Assembly: GCF_900104445.1 (NCBI RefSeq)
Contig: NZ_FNJI01000016.1
Location: 1 to 64,000 of the forward strand
DNA from: Desulforhopalus singaporensis
GTDB lineage: Bacteria > Desulfobacterota > Desulfobulbia > Desulfobulbales > Desulfocapsaceae
Reading direction: 5' to 3'
DNA: 64,000 bases
In this document: positions 32,775 to 41,729 of the stretch, one piece after another
How the letters are laid out: each line of letters starts with the position of its first letter
How positions within the stretch are numbered: the stretch's first letter is position 1
Notes under the pieces: model-generated
Told to the model about the DNA's origin: nothing
What the model saw: only the letters and a program-made list of their open reading frames with translations
Database searches by the model: none
Made by a program: the position numbers and the translations under genes

Positions 32775-33350
32775 ATGAAGAATCATTTCACCACCAAAAG
32801 CATGCTGTCCCCCGGAAACCGGCTGCTGGCCCTGACCGGATGTATGCTTTTTTGTGTAAGCATCTTCTATTATATAAGGGGAGTTACCCATAGCCCTCTG
32901 GCAGAGGAAAATTTCGCGGCGGAGCGGCTTTTCCTGCACCGCTATATCGAGCGAAACGATCCGGACCTGCACCGGGAAAGGCTGCTTGCCGAGAGTTACT
33001 GGCTGCGCTATCGGGAGGTGAAAAAGAGCAGTTACTGGGGCGAAAACGGAGTGCTGGGCATAAAAGGCCCGCGGGACCACTACCGCCGGATGGGGCAGAA
33101 GGAAGGCCGCATCTTCAAGCCGGTCCTTCGTCCTGCAGACCTCGAACTCGAAAAAGAACTGGCCCGCGCCTACTGGAACAGGTATCCCGATATCGCAGGC
33201 AGCCCTGTCTGGGGTAAAAACAGTCGATTGGGGTTCCTCGGTCCGCGGGACCATTACACCTATCTGGGGCGGATGCAGGGAAAACTTTGGGGACGCGACA
33301 CAAGCTCACCCCCTCCTCCCAGGATGCAGGAAATCAATCGCCGGGACTAG
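32775..33350 (+). CDS. Hypothetical membrane-anchored protein with two tandem ~45-residue repeats
   Basis: 191 residues with an N-terminal hydrophobic helix (LLALTGCMLFCVSIFYYI) and an external region made of two copies of the pattern YWxRYxxxxxSxxWGxNxxLG then GPRDHYxxxGxxxGxxW/F, at about residues 72-115 and 132-176. The pattern resembles the short repeat 'NPDVA...HY...G..EGR' seen in some surface or glycan-related proteins. Third gene of the VanZ-like cluster, 62 bases after the preceding gene. Function unknown. Confidence 0.65.
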   Translation: MKNHFTTKSMLSPGNRLLALTGCMLFCVSIFYYIRGVTHSPLAEENFAAERLFLHRYIERNDPDLHRERLLAESYWLRYREVKKSSYWGENGVLGIKGPRDHYRRMGQKEGRIFKPVLRPADLELEKELARAYWNRYPDIAGSPVWGKNSRLGFLGPRDHYTYLGRMQGKLWGRDTSSPPPPRMQEINRRD

Positions 33351-33454
33351 CCAGCGCCTGCCACCCTGCCTGAATCTTGCCGCAATTGCCTGCCAATGGT
33401 TGCGGATTACGATGCGGTGTCAACGAAGACCTATGTACCGTTAACAAGCCGGGG

Positions 33455-34030
33455 TTACACGCGACCTTCCAGTATATCGGCGGCAAACTGGCGTGCCCTT
33501 TCCATTTCTTCAGGAGACTGCATAACAGCTTTTCTTTCATCCACACCCTTAACCAGGAACTCCCCTCCATACTCCAGATCCATGGCGTCAAAGATATATC
33601 TGGCGGTCAAAATGGAACAGTCGAAAATCTTCTTTCCCCTGGTCGCTGCGGTGGACAGCAAGTACCCCTTTCGCTGGTCATTCTGGCGGAATCTCTCCTT
33701 GAGCAGATACCTCCTGGCCCACCGTGCCTGCATCCGGTCGCCGAAAATCTTACACTGCGCGGAAAGGCTGTAGAAATATACGGGACTCACCATCATGACC
33801 CTGTCCGCCTCATCTACTTTTTCATAAATAGGGCCCATATCATCCTTGACCACACAAACGCCGGTTTTGTCGCAACCGCCGCACCCCTGACACGGTCTCA
33901 GCTTGAGACTGTTCAGGCGAACATAATCAACCGTCCACCCTCCCTTCTCAAGCACCTCCGCCATAATCCGGGCAATAACCTCGCCGTTGCCGTCTTTTCT
34001 CGGACTCCCCAGCACCATCAGCATTTTCAT
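33455..34030 (-). CDS. NADPH-dependent FMN reductase / flavodoxin-like protein
   Basis: 191 residues from ATG 34030 with ribosome site AAAGGAGACGG. Flavodoxin fold: MLMVLGSPRKDGNGEVIAR (FMN phosphate loop), CQGCGGCDKTGVCVVKDD (Cys-rich segment typical of the iron-sulfur flavoprotein/azoreductase-like group) and VMMVSPVYFYSLSAQCKIF. Four cysteines, C-x2-C-x2-C-x4-C, could bind an iron-sulfur cluster. Probably reduces or senses quinones or metals in anaerobes. Monocistronic. Confidence 0.87.
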   Translation of the reverse strand: MKMLMVLGSPRKDGNGEVIARIMAEVLEKGGWTVDYVRLNSLKLRPCQGCGGCDKTGVCVVKDDMGPIYEKVDEADRVMMVSPVYFYSLSAQCKIFGDRMQARWARRYLLKERFRQNDQRKGYLLSTAATRGKKIFDCSILTARYIFDAMDLEYGGEFLVKGVDERKAVMQSPEEMERARQFAADILEGRV

Positions 34031-34410
34031 ATTTCCGTCTCCTTTTCCTGTCAGGATGTTTTTCACGGATTGCACACAGTTAATCGCAAACCCGGCTGCA
34101 CCAACTGTAACACTTTTCCAGAGTGCTTGTCAGCCTTCACGCCATTATTAATAGCAATAATTCTTACCACATATTTACCAGGCCGTAATTGACTTTATCC
34201 TATCCACCTTTTATGGTTCAGTATCGATTACCAAGAGTAAGGCAAGAACAGACACGGAGAAAATTTAAGCGCAAAACATTTAATCATCCCTGATAGTTGC
34301 ACGACGGGTCTGCGCCACGGCCCGACCGGTCCTGAAACTGACAGATTTCCTCTTTGACACCTGAGTATATAGCTTCCACTTTATAGCCATCTGCAAGGTC
34401 CAAAGGGGTT

Positions 34411-34457
34411 GTTGCCGGCGGGGAGCCCCCTCCCTTCTGGTTCCCACAGCCGGCAAC
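34411..34457 (+). other. Dyad GTTGCCGGC ... GCCGGCAAC with T-run
   Basis: Nine-bp stem with a long 29-base spacer, followed by GTTTTTC on the plus strand. It lies in the 540-base gap 34031-34570 between two leftward genes, with no rightward gene upstream to terminate. The gap otherwise shows no gene; its left part is AT-rich and will hold the promoter of the FMN reductase. Confidence 0.35.
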
Positions 34458-34492
34458 GTTTTTCAGAGGGGTTTCTGCTTCTCACCTGTCCC

Positions 34493-34537
34493 AAAAAAAA
34501 TCCCCCGCCACCCGCGTAAAACGGATGCCAGGGGATT
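34493..34537 (-). terminator. Rho-independent terminator of the aminotransferase gene
   Basis: On the minus strand AATCCCC-TGGCATCCG loop CG-rich complement GGGGATT followed by a T-run of at least six. Located about 35 bases past the aminotransferase stop codon. Confidence 0.75.
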
Positions 34538-34570
34538 CTGTCACTAGTCCTGAACCGGCGGACCGTCCGA

Positions 34571-35767
34571 TCAACCCTTCAGTGCCTCGGCGATTGAGTC
34601 GCACACATAATCGATATTGGCACGGGTCAGTCCGGCAAGATTTATCCTCCCGCCGCCTACCACATAGATAGACCTGTTGTCCCGCAGCCACTTGACGACA
34701 TCGTCGGACAACCCGCTGAAGGAAAACATTCCTCTCTGGCTGGTGATGTAAGAGAAATCCCCCTCCACCCCCCTTGAAGCCAGACCGTCGACCAGTGCCG
34801 ATCGCATCTCCTTAATACGGTCGCACATCCCGGACAGCTCTTGGAGCCACTGTTTTTTGAGCTCCGCGTCAGCCAGGATCGTGGCCACGACCAGTCCGCC
34901 GTGTGCTGGCGGGTTGGAGTAGATCACCCGGACAGAGGTTTTCAGGTGGCTCATGGCCACGGCACCATCTTCCGCATTCGGCGCGACAACGGTTATTGCC
35001 CCGGTCCGCTCATTGTAGAGACCGAAATTTTTTGAAAAAGAACTGGCCACGAAGAAATCAACACCGGTGGCTGCGAATGCAACCACGCCGCATCTGTCAG
35101 ACTCGACACTCTCCCCGAATCCCTGATAGGCAAAATCCAGGAACGGAATCCATCCCCTTTCCTTGCCGATTTCGGCGATGTTTTTCCACTGGGCCTCATT
35201 GAGGTCGACACCGCTGGGATTATGACAGCAGGTATGCAGAAGAACAATGTCTCCGGCGGGAACTTTGTTCAGACTCTCGACCATTCCATCAAAATCGAGG
35301 CTTTTGGTGGCCGCATCGTAATAGCTGTATTCGGCCAGTTCAAAGCCGGCAGCGGAGAAGACCCCTTTGTGGTTGGCCCAGGTCGGACTGCTTATCCAGA
35401 CCTTGGCATCGGGGTTGAATTTTTTCAAGAGTTCAGCACCGACCCGCAATGCCCCGGTTCCTCCGGGAGCATGGGCTGTCACCGCCCTGCCGGTCGAGAC
35501 AACTTCGCTGTCTTCGCCGAACAGAAGCTTCTGTACCTCCGAAGCGTATAGCGGATCTCCGGTAATGGGCAGATAACTCTTGGTCTCTTCTTTTTCCAGA
35601 AGAATTTTTTCAGCTGCCTTGACACACTGCAACACGGGGGTCTTACCACCTTCGTCCTTATATACCCCGACACCGAGGTTGACTTTCTCGGGATTGGTGT
35701 CGTTCTTAAATGCCTCAGTCAATCCCAGAATCGAATCTGCCGGTGCGGTTTCAACATTTCGCCACAT
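34571..35767 (-). CDS. Aspartate/aromatic amino acid aminotransferase
   Basis: 398 residues, PLP fold-type I, class I. Strongly resembles E. coli AspC/TyrB: NLGVGVYKDEGGKTPVLQCV near the N-terminus, SSPTWANHKGVFSAAGFELA, TCCHNPSGVDLNEAQWKNIA, DFAYQGFGE, SSFSKNFGLYNERTGAI with the PLP Lys, and a C-terminal RINLAGLTRANIDYV. Transfers amino groups between aspartate or aromatic amino acids and 2-oxoglutarate. Ribosome site GGAGG. Stand-alone gene with its own terminator. Aspartate aminotransferase is most likely; aromatic activity cannot be excluded. Confidence 0.92.
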   Translation of the reverse strand: MWRNVETAPADSILGLTEAFKNDTNPEKVNLGVGVYKDEGGKTPVLQCVKAAEKILLEKEETKSYLPITGDPLYASEVQKLLFGEDSEVVSTGRAVTAHAPGGTGALRVGAELLKKFNPDAKVWISSPTWANHKGVFSAAGFELAEYSYYDAATKSLDFDGMVESLNKVPAGDIVLLHTCCHNPSGVDLNEAQWKNIAEIGKERGWIPFLDFAYQGFGESVESDRCGVVAFAATGVDFFVASSFSKNFGLYNERTGAITVVAPNAEDGAVAMSHLKTSVRVIYSNPPAHGGLVVATILADAELKKQWLQELSGMCDRIKEMRSALVDGLASRGVEGDFSYITSQRGMFSFSGLSDDVVKWLRDNRSIYVVGGGRINLAGLTRANIDYVCDSIAEALKG

Positions 35768-35925
35768 ACTGCCTCCATTCTATGGTTATGGATATCTATA
35801 AATCATGATGGGAATAAGGGTATCAGAGTACAAAAATTTGATGATTGCTGTCAACATGAATACCAGCACCCCCTGCAGAATTTTATGTAACGGGAGCCAA
35901 CGGGAACAGGCGGGAGCAAATCGGA

Positions 35926-36924
35926 CTAGCGGATCTCTTTTTTCATGAGTTGCAGTTTTTGATTCTGACCGATAACGACGATCACGTCACCAGCCTTGAA
36001 CTCAACCTCCGGCCCGGGATTGAACACCATCAACCCGGATATGCGTTTTATGGCAATAATCATCACCCCGTATTTCAGCCGGAGCTGACTCTCCATAACC
36101 GACTTGCCGATGATAGGTGAATTCTCCGTAAGCAGCGACTCTTCTATATGGAGATCAAGCTCCTTGTTGACCAGCGCGTGATCGAGAAAATCAACCACCG
36201 TCGGTTTATGAAGTATTTCGGCCATCCTCTGGGCGCCGATCTGGTAAGGACAGACTACCCTTGAGGCTCCGGCCCGAAGAAGTTTCGTCTCGTTTTTCAC
36301 ATCGGAGGCCCTGGCCAGGATGAAGATATCAGGGCGTATCTGTTTGGCAGACAACGAGATATAAACATTATCGGCATCGGAACTCACCGCCGTCACCAGG
36401 CCGACGGCTCTGGGCAGACCGGCTTCAATCAACGATTCATCGGACGTTGCATCGCGGTTCAGGTAAAGGACGTTTTCCGCCTCCAGCATCTGTATCTGCT
36501 CTTCGTGCTGCTCAATTACAATAAGCGGTATCCCCGCACTCCTCAGTTCCTTGACAATAATCGAACCGATACGGCCATATCCGCAAATAATGTAATGATC
36601 CTTTAACCCGGCTATCTGCTTTTCCAATTTTCTTCTCCCGAGAATTTTGCGCAATTCACCCTCGACAAAGATACGGGCGACCTGCCCCAGGGTATAGGTG
36701 AGCAGGCTTATTCCAAGAACAATGATGACAATGGTAATGGTCCGCCCGACATGGGTCAACGGTTTTATCTCCGAAAACCCCACCGTGCTGATGGTGATAA
36801 GAGTCATGTAGAATGCCTCAAATACAGGCATATCCTCAAATATCACATAGCCGAAGGTTCCAAATGCAATGGTGGAAAACAGCAGTATCAACGATATTTT
36901 CAGTTTAGGATAATCCATGGGCAT
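35926..36924 (-). CDS. Two-TM potassium channel with RCK (TrkA-N/TrkA-C) domains
   Basis: 332 residues. Two membrane segments (residues about 8-28 and 62-82) flank a pore loop with filter TVGFS in place of the canonical TVGYG. The cytosolic part is an RCK domain with the nucleotide-binding GYGRIGSIIVKEL and the end of the beta-alpha-beta fold, then a TrkA-C domain (EESLLTENSPIIGKSVMESQ). Similar to Kch/MthK-type channels. A second ATG at 36918 is an equally possible start. Monocistronic, no neighbours in a pathway. Confidence 0.87.
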   Translation of the reverse strand: MPMDYPKLKISLILLFSTIAFGTFGYVIFEDMPVFEAFYMTLITISTVGFSEIKPLTHVGRTITIVIIVLGISLLTYTLGQVARIFVEGELRKILGRRKLEKQIAGLKDHYIICGYGRIGSIIVKELRSAGIPLIVIEQHEEQIQMLEAENVLYLNRDATSDESLIEAGLPRAVGLVTAVSSDADNVYISLSAKQIRPDIFILARASDVKNETKLLRAGASRVVCPYQIGAQRMAEILHKPTVVDFLDHALVNKELDLHIEESLLTENSPIIGKSVMESQLRLKYGVMIIAIKRISGLMVFNPGPEVEFKAGDVIVVIGQNQKLQLMKKEIR

Positions 36925-37408
36925 GCGGAGCAGAGTTGTCGTTACGCTTTTTCCGAAGAGCTATGATTCTATCCGCCCGTTTTTTACCACGAAAACCGGA
37001 TGGGCGCCATCTGTTATGCCTTTTTCCCACCCAATTCGCGTAATAACTATAACCCTCCCGGACAAACGACATATCCAGAGTCAACAACAAACTGCCGCAA
37101 AAAGTTGTCCCACCCCACCCTGAACAGCCAGAACCAGCCCCGGTTATGTTATAATTCCAGGACATTAAACAGTAACAACGGCAACATTTCGCGAATTTGG
37201 CCAGCATCTTGAAATAAACGTGGTAACCACGGACCGTTTTTATATACGGGGGCCGGCCCCTTAATCGAATTACTGTTGCGACTGTAAAAGTATTACGATA
37301 GGATATTGCGCCAGTATTTTCAGATAAAAAACGATGCTCTGCCCCCAGAGCAACAACGAATCTTCTGCACCATCCCCTGCGGTATGGTCTGAATCCGGTG
37401 AAACGATT
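36925..37408. other. Intergenic region upstream of aspartate kinase
   Basis: 484 bases between the divergent channel and kinase genes. AT-rich near 37260-37330, where the kinase promoter should lie. No riboswitch-like or RNA feature recognised; a lysine riboswitch was looked for and not found. Confidence 0.45.
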
Positions 37409-38812
37409 ATGAGCAACAACAAACTGCGAGTCGAAAAAATAGGCGGCACCACAATGTCTAGGTTTGGCGAAGTCCTGCAAAACGTCATCCTGAAAGACAA
37501 AAATGATATATACAACCGAATCTACGTTGTTTCGGCATACGCCGGCATCACCAACGAACTCCTCGAACACAAAAAAACAGGGCAGCCCGGAATTTACCAG
37601 ACATTCGTCCAGAACAAGGCGTACGAACCCGCCATGCTCAACCTGCAGCACAAGCTGTGCAAGTTGAACCACAGTTTCCAGGATATCGGCCTCGATATCG
37701 ACAAGGCTGACGAATTCATCTGTGACCGCATTGCGTTTTCCGTCAACATACTCAAGAGCATGGATAACGTTCTGGGCTCGGGCTACGTCAACAAGACCGA
37801 GGTACTGCTCGCGGCCAGGGAACTCCTTGCCTCCATAGGTGAAATGCACAGTGCCTTCAACAGCGCGAATATCCTGCAGAACCTCGGCTACAACGCAACC
37901 TTCGTCGACCTGAGCGGGTGGCAGGACCGGAAGGAAAGAACCATCGACGAGAGGATAAAATACACATTCGAGAATCTCGATCCGGCAAAAACCATCTGCG
38001 TTGCCACAGGCTACACCAAGGGTACCGAAGGTATTATGCGGGAGTTCGACCGCGGATATTCCGAGGTTACTTTTTCCAAAATAGCCGTACAGCTCAAAGC
38101 CGCCGAAGCGGTCATCCACAAGGAGTATCATCTCTGCTCCGGGGATCCGCTGATCATGGGCGAGGAGAATGTACACCCGGTCTGCAACACCAACTTCGAT
38201 GTGGCAGACCAGCTGGCCGACGTGGGCATGGAGGCTATCCATCCAAAAGCGTCAAAGCCTCTTGAAATTGCCGGAATTGCGATCAGGGTAATGAACGCAT
38301 TCGACCCCAGCCACAGCGGCACCCTGATGACCAAGGATTACATCTGCCCGATTTCCAAGACAGAAGTTATCACCGGATCGCAAAACGTCACCTGTGTCGA
38401 AATCCACGACACCAAGATGGTGGGCGAGGTCGGTTTCGACCTGAGAATCATGAAGGTGCTCGAAAAACACCGGGTAAGCTATATCAACAAGGCGACAAAC
38501 GCCAATACCATAGATATAGTCATTTACGACAAGGACTGTTCCGACAGCCTTCTCGGCGACCTGAGACAGCAGTTTGAGCGGGTAACCGCCCAGGAGGTTG
38601 CAATTGTCTGCGCCATCGGCTCCAATATTGCGAAACCTGGAATTCTGGCAAAGGCGACCAAAGCGCTGGCGGATGCCAATATCAACATCCTGACCGTCTC
38701 CCAGACATCGAGGCAGACCAACATGCAGTTCACCGTGCATCGGGACCATTTTGTCCTGGCGCAAAGAGCGCTTCATGAAGCGCTGTGCTCAAACGACCCG
38801 GAAAGCTGCTAA
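37409..38812 (+). CDS. lysC: Aspartate kinase
   Basis: 467 residues from ATG 37409; the frame opens 25 codons earlier but the family homology begins at RVEKIGGTTMSRF. Kinase domain with VVSAYAGITNELLEHKKTG, VATGYTKGTEGIMREFDRG-YSEVTFSKIA, and HPKASKPLEIAGIAIRV; C-terminal ACT domains (VTCVEIHDTKMVGEVGFDLR; VAIVCAIGSNIAKPGILAKA). The VEKIGGT start and the overall pattern recall the ectoine-cluster aspartate kinase (Ask_Ect), a form with distinct feedback properties. No ect genes are in the window. A terminator follows, and a two-ACT regulator gene is convergent. Confidence 0.92.
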   Translation: MSNNKLRVEKIGGTTMSRFGEVLQNVILKDKNDIYNRIYVVSAYAGITNELLEHKKTGQPGIYQTFVQNKAYEPAMLNLQHKLCKLNHSFQDIGLDIDKADEFICDRIAFSVNILKSMDNVLGSGYVNKTEVLLAARELLASIGEMHSAFNSANILQNLGYNATFVDLSGWQDRKERTIDERIKYTFENLDPAKTICVATGYTKGTEGIMREFDRGYSEVTFSKIAVQLKAAEAVIHKEYHLCSGDPLIMGEENVHPVCNTNFDVADQLADVGMEAIHPKASKPLEIAGIAIRVMNAFDPSHSGTLMTKDYICPISKTEVITGSQNVTCVEIHDTKMVGEVGFDLRIMKVLEKHRVSYINKATNANTIDIVIYDKDCSDSLLGDLRQQFERVTAQEVAIVCAIGSNIAKPGILAKATKALADANINILTVSQTSRQTNMQFTVHRDHFVLAQRALHEALCSNDPESC

Positions 38813-38850
38813 TCCTTTTGTCCGCTTCTCCCCGTATCGGAGGGGAAACA

Positions 38851-38889
38851 GGGGCTGTCCGTGGTTCTGGAACAGCCCCCTCGTTTTTT
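38851..38889 (+). terminator. Rho-independent terminator of aspartate kinase
   Basis: GGGGCTGTCC and GGAACAGCCCC (one bulged A) form a strong stem, followed by TCGTTTTTT on the plus strand, about 40 bases after the stop codon. Confidence 0.85.
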
Positions 38890-38943
38890 CCAAATAATAG
38901 CCATGGATGCAGCAGTGTCCGCGCTGGGCTCCACCACCAGGGA

Positions 38944-39447
38944 TCAGAGCACATTCACCTTAACATCTTCTGACAGGGTCTCGATCTCACCGGCAATAAT
39001 CTCGCTGTCAACGCCCTCGGGAACCGCCAGTGTAAGCTGGGCGGAAAATACCGTTTCCCCAATTCCGTCCATGACCATTCTTTTGCACTCCATGTTTTCA
39101 ACGTCAAGGTCGAGATTGGCGAGAATATTGGAAAGATCGCCGGTAAGCCCCGGTCGATCAATACAGTCGACCACCAGATTTATCGTTTTCAACGGTTCCT
39201 GGCAGAGCACCTTGGCGGGTGTGTAGATAAAATTGATCGAGGGGAAGGCTTTTTCAAGGGCAGCTTTCAGCATCGACTCCTGGTCGTCGCTCACAATCAC
39301 ACTCATGATTGCGGCAAACTGACTGTCGAGCTTGATCACCTTGCTGGTCAACCACGACCCTTCGTAATCCCTGGTCATCCGTGCCAGTGACTTCAGGATA
39401 CCGGGAATATCCGCACCGTAAACAGTCATTATGAAATTGCTTACCAT
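38944..39447 (-). CDS. Two-ACT-domain protein (GcvR-like)
   Basis: 167 residues forming two ACT domains: the first FIMTVYGADIPGILKSLARM and the second NLVVDCIDRPGLTGDLSNIL (residues about 2-75 and 87-165). This is the layout of GcvR and related amino-acid-sensing regulators, which bind small ligands such as glycine at the domain interface. No DNA-binding domain. Convergent with the aspartate kinase. Whether it regulates glycine cleavage is not readable here, as no gcv genes are adjacent. Confidence 0.8.
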   Translation of the reverse strand: MVSNFIMTVYGADIPGILKSLARMTRDYEGSWLTSKVIKLDSQFAAIMSVIVSDDQESMLKAALEKAFPSINFIYTPAKVLCQEPLKTINLVVDCIDRPGLTGDLSNILANLDLDVENMECKRMVMDGIGETVFSAQLTLAVPEGVDSEIIAGEIETLSEDVKVNVL

Positions 39448-39831
39448 ACCAGTCCGTTCTTTGTTCGGGTAAAGATCTTAGGAAGACGTGCTGCACCCAC
39501 CCTCCGACCTGCAAGCTCCGGGTACAGCTTCATCCATAGTCGAAGAAGGTCCGGTTTGCGAAAACACGGATCGCGCTCAGCATAGCATATTTAATGCGCC
39601 AACTCCAACCGGCTTTTAAAAAAATAATTCCTGTAAAATATAGCTGTAAATTCAGGTTTTCCAGCAGATCGCCTCTGGAATGAAAAAAATAAAAAAGCTT
39701 GATATTTGGTGCATAAACGGCTAGTTACACAATGACTACTTGCTGCACATGTTACGCTGCAGCTGGATCGACACTATTCGTTACCTGGTATACGCAGCAG
39801 ACCGACCCGATAAATCAATTTGTCAACACCT
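39448..39831. other. Intergenic region
   Basis: 384 bases, AT-rich around 39600-39730, between divergent genes. It must hold the promoters of the ACT protein and the DUF1538 operon. No RNA gene or repeat recognised. Confidence 0.45.
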
Positions 39832-40599
39832 ATGAAACGGACCAACCCTCTTGCTCAATACCGCACGCTTCTGTTTATTTTTAACAAACTCAAAGAAGCT
39901 GCAACGGATCTGATGCCTATTGTCCTGGTTGTCAGTTTTTTCCAGCTGGTCATTATCCGGCAGCCTCTGCCCCAGCTGGCCGAGATCCTGATGGGCACGC
40001 TGATGGTGGTCGTAGGGTTGAGCATGTTTATCCAGGGGCTGGAAATGGCACTTTTCCCACTGGGGGAGAATATGGCCCAGGCCCTGTCCCGCAAAGGAAG
40101 TCTGTTCTGGCTGCTGGCCTTTAGTTTCGCTCTCGGATTTTCAACCACGGTGGCGGAGCCGGCGCTGATCGCGATCTGCGGCAAGTCCGCCCAAATTGCC
40201 GCCAATGGCGGTTTTCTGCAAAATGATCCGCAATCCCTCGCCTCATACGCTTATGGGCTGCGTATCACCGTTGCCTTTTCCGTGGGCTCTGCGATTCTGC
40301 TCGGGGTACTGCGCATTCTGCTCGGCTGGCCGATCCACTTTATGATCATCGGCGGCTACGCGCTGGTAATCCTCATAACAACCATAGCCCCCGAACCGAT
40401 CATCGGTATTGCCTATGACGCCGGCGGGGTAACCACTTCCACCATTACCGTGCCCCTGGTGACAGCGCTTGGGGTAGGGCTGGCCACGGTCATCCGGGGC
40501 AGAAATCCTCTTCTCGACGGTTTTGGCCTTATCGCTTTCGCATCTCTGTTGCCGATGATCTTTGTCATGGGATACGGAATCGTAGTGTTCGGGATTTAA
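39832..40599 (+). CDS. DUF1538-family membrane protein (first of two)
   Basis: 255 residues, about seven hydrophobic segments. Shares with the next gene the DUF1538 patterns [52 protein letters not shown], and [43 protein letters not shown]1538 proteins look like transporters and many have two copies of this unit in one chain; here they are separate adjacent genes. A TTG 12 bases upstream is an alternative start; no clear ribosome site. Operon with the next DUF1538 gene and a PII-like regulator. Substrate unknown. Confidence 0.85.
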   Translation: MKRTNPLAQYRTLLFIFNKLKEAATDLMPIVLVVSFFQLVIIRQPLPQLAEILMGTLMVVVGLSMFIQGLEMALFPLGENMAQALSRKGSLFWLLAFSFALGFSTTVAEPALIAICGKSAQIAANGGFLQNDPQSLASYAYGLRITVAFSVGSAILLGVLRILLGWPIHFMIIGGYALVILITTIAPEPIIGIAYDAGGVTTSTITVPLVTALGVGLATVIRGRNPLLDGFGLIAFASLLPMIFVMGYGIVVFGI

Positions 40600-40611
40600 A
40601 AGGAGAATCAT

Positions 40612-41409
40612 ATGCAGATAATTACCGATTTTGCATCAACGCTGCTTGCCACCAGCAGAGACCTTTTTCCCATAGCCCTGATCTTTACCTTTTTTCAACT
40701 TGTTATCATCAAAGAACCGGTCGCCGGTCTTCCACGGATCCTTGGCGGCGCACTTTATGTGTTCCTCGGTCTCGCCCTGTTTCTGACTGGTCTTGAGGAG
40801 GCACTGTTTCCCGTTGGCGAGATAATGGCCGAACAGCTGACCAACCCGGATTTTCTGCAGATCAACGGCGAAATCGCCAGGCTGACGGACTGGAAAAGTT
40901 ACGGCTGGCTCTACCTCTTTGCGGCAATGATCGGGTTCGCCACCACCGTTGCCGAACCTTCGCTTATCGCCGTTGCCTACAAGGCAAACGAAGTGTCGGG
41001 AGGAGGTATCAGCCAATGGGGGCTCCGGTTGACGGTGGGAATAGGAGTCGCCTTCGGCATCACCCTCGGAACATTCAGGATCATTACCGGAACACCGCTT
41101 CACATGTATATAATGGCAGGGTATATTGTAGTTACCCTGCAGACATTTTTTGCCCCAAAATCGCTTATCCCGCTTGCCTATGATTCCGGCGGGGTGACCA
41201 CATCCACGGTTACGGTTCCGATAGTTGCAGCCCTCGGCCTGCAGCTATCTGCGTCGGTACCGGGCAGGAACCCTGCAGTTGACGGCTTTGGCCTCATCGC
41301 GTTCGCAAGCCTGTTCCCCATTATCAGTGTACTTGCCTATGCCCAGGCGGCAAATTGGTTTGCAACCAGAAAAATTCCCTCAAGAAAGGAGAAAGATCAT
41401 GCAGTTTAA
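40612..41409 (+). CDS. DUF1538-family membrane protein (second of two)
   Basis: 265 residues, paralogue of the preceding gene: [99 protein letters not shown]. Ribosome site AAAAGGAGAATC. The end overlaps the PII-like gene start by 11 bases, so the three are translationally coupled. Together the two DUF1538 proteins probably form a heteromeric membrane complex gated by the PII-like protein. Confidence 0.87.
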   Translation: MQIITDFASTLLATSRDLFPIALIFTFFQLVIIKEPVAGLPRILGGALYVFLGLALFLTGLEEALFPVGEIMAEQLTNPDFLQINGEIARLTDWKSYGWLYLFAAMIGFATTVAEPSLIAVAYKANEVSGGGISQWGLRLTVGIGVAFGITLGTFRIITGTPLHMYIMAGYIVVTLQTFFAPKSLIPLAYDSGGVTTSTVTVPIVAALGLQLSASVPGRNPAVDGFGLIAFASLFPIISVLAYAQAANWFATRKIPSRKEKDHAV

Positions 41410-41722
41410 AGTTATCCTGGCATCGGTGAAAAATAACATCACTGACAAGATCGTAGATGCTGCAAAGAATGCGGGGGCAACCGGGGCGACAATAATCCAG
41501 GCCCGCGGAACAGGAATACGGGAAGCAAAAACATTTTTCGGTCTGAGCCTGGAGGCCCAGACCGACATAATCATGTTTCTGCTGGAGCAAAGTGTTGTCG
41601 ACCAGGTGCTGGAAACAATCGGCAGGGTCGGCGAATTTGACAAACCGGGCACCGGTATCGCTTTCGTTCTTCCGGTGGACCAGGTGATCGGTCTCGAAAG
41701 CCAGATCGATCAATTCCGATAA
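41399..41722 (+). CDS. PII-like regulator coupled to DUF1538 proteins
   Basis: 107 residues from ATG 41399 with ribosome site AAAGGAG, overlapping the DUF1538 gene. PII/GlnB-like fold: FKVILASVKNNITDKIVDAA, GATGATIIQARGTGIREAKT in the T-loop region, FLLEQSVVDQVLETIGRVGE-FDKPGTGIAFVLPVDQVIGL. The canonical uridylylation Tyr and the usual GlnB T-loop signature are not apparent. Probably binds a nucleotide or small ligand and regulates the adjacent membrane proteins, as GlnK does for AmtB. Confidence 0.85.
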   Translation: MQFKVILASVKNNITDKIVDAAKNAGATGATIIQARGTGIREAKTFFGLSLEAQTDIIMFLLEQSVVDQVLETIGRVGEFDKPGTGIAFVLPVDQVIGLESQIDQFR

Positions 41723-41729
41723 TCCGGCG

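Noticed and set aside
36905-38242. 445-codon leftward open frame
   Set aside because: Opposite strand of the aspartate kinase; no family resemblance.
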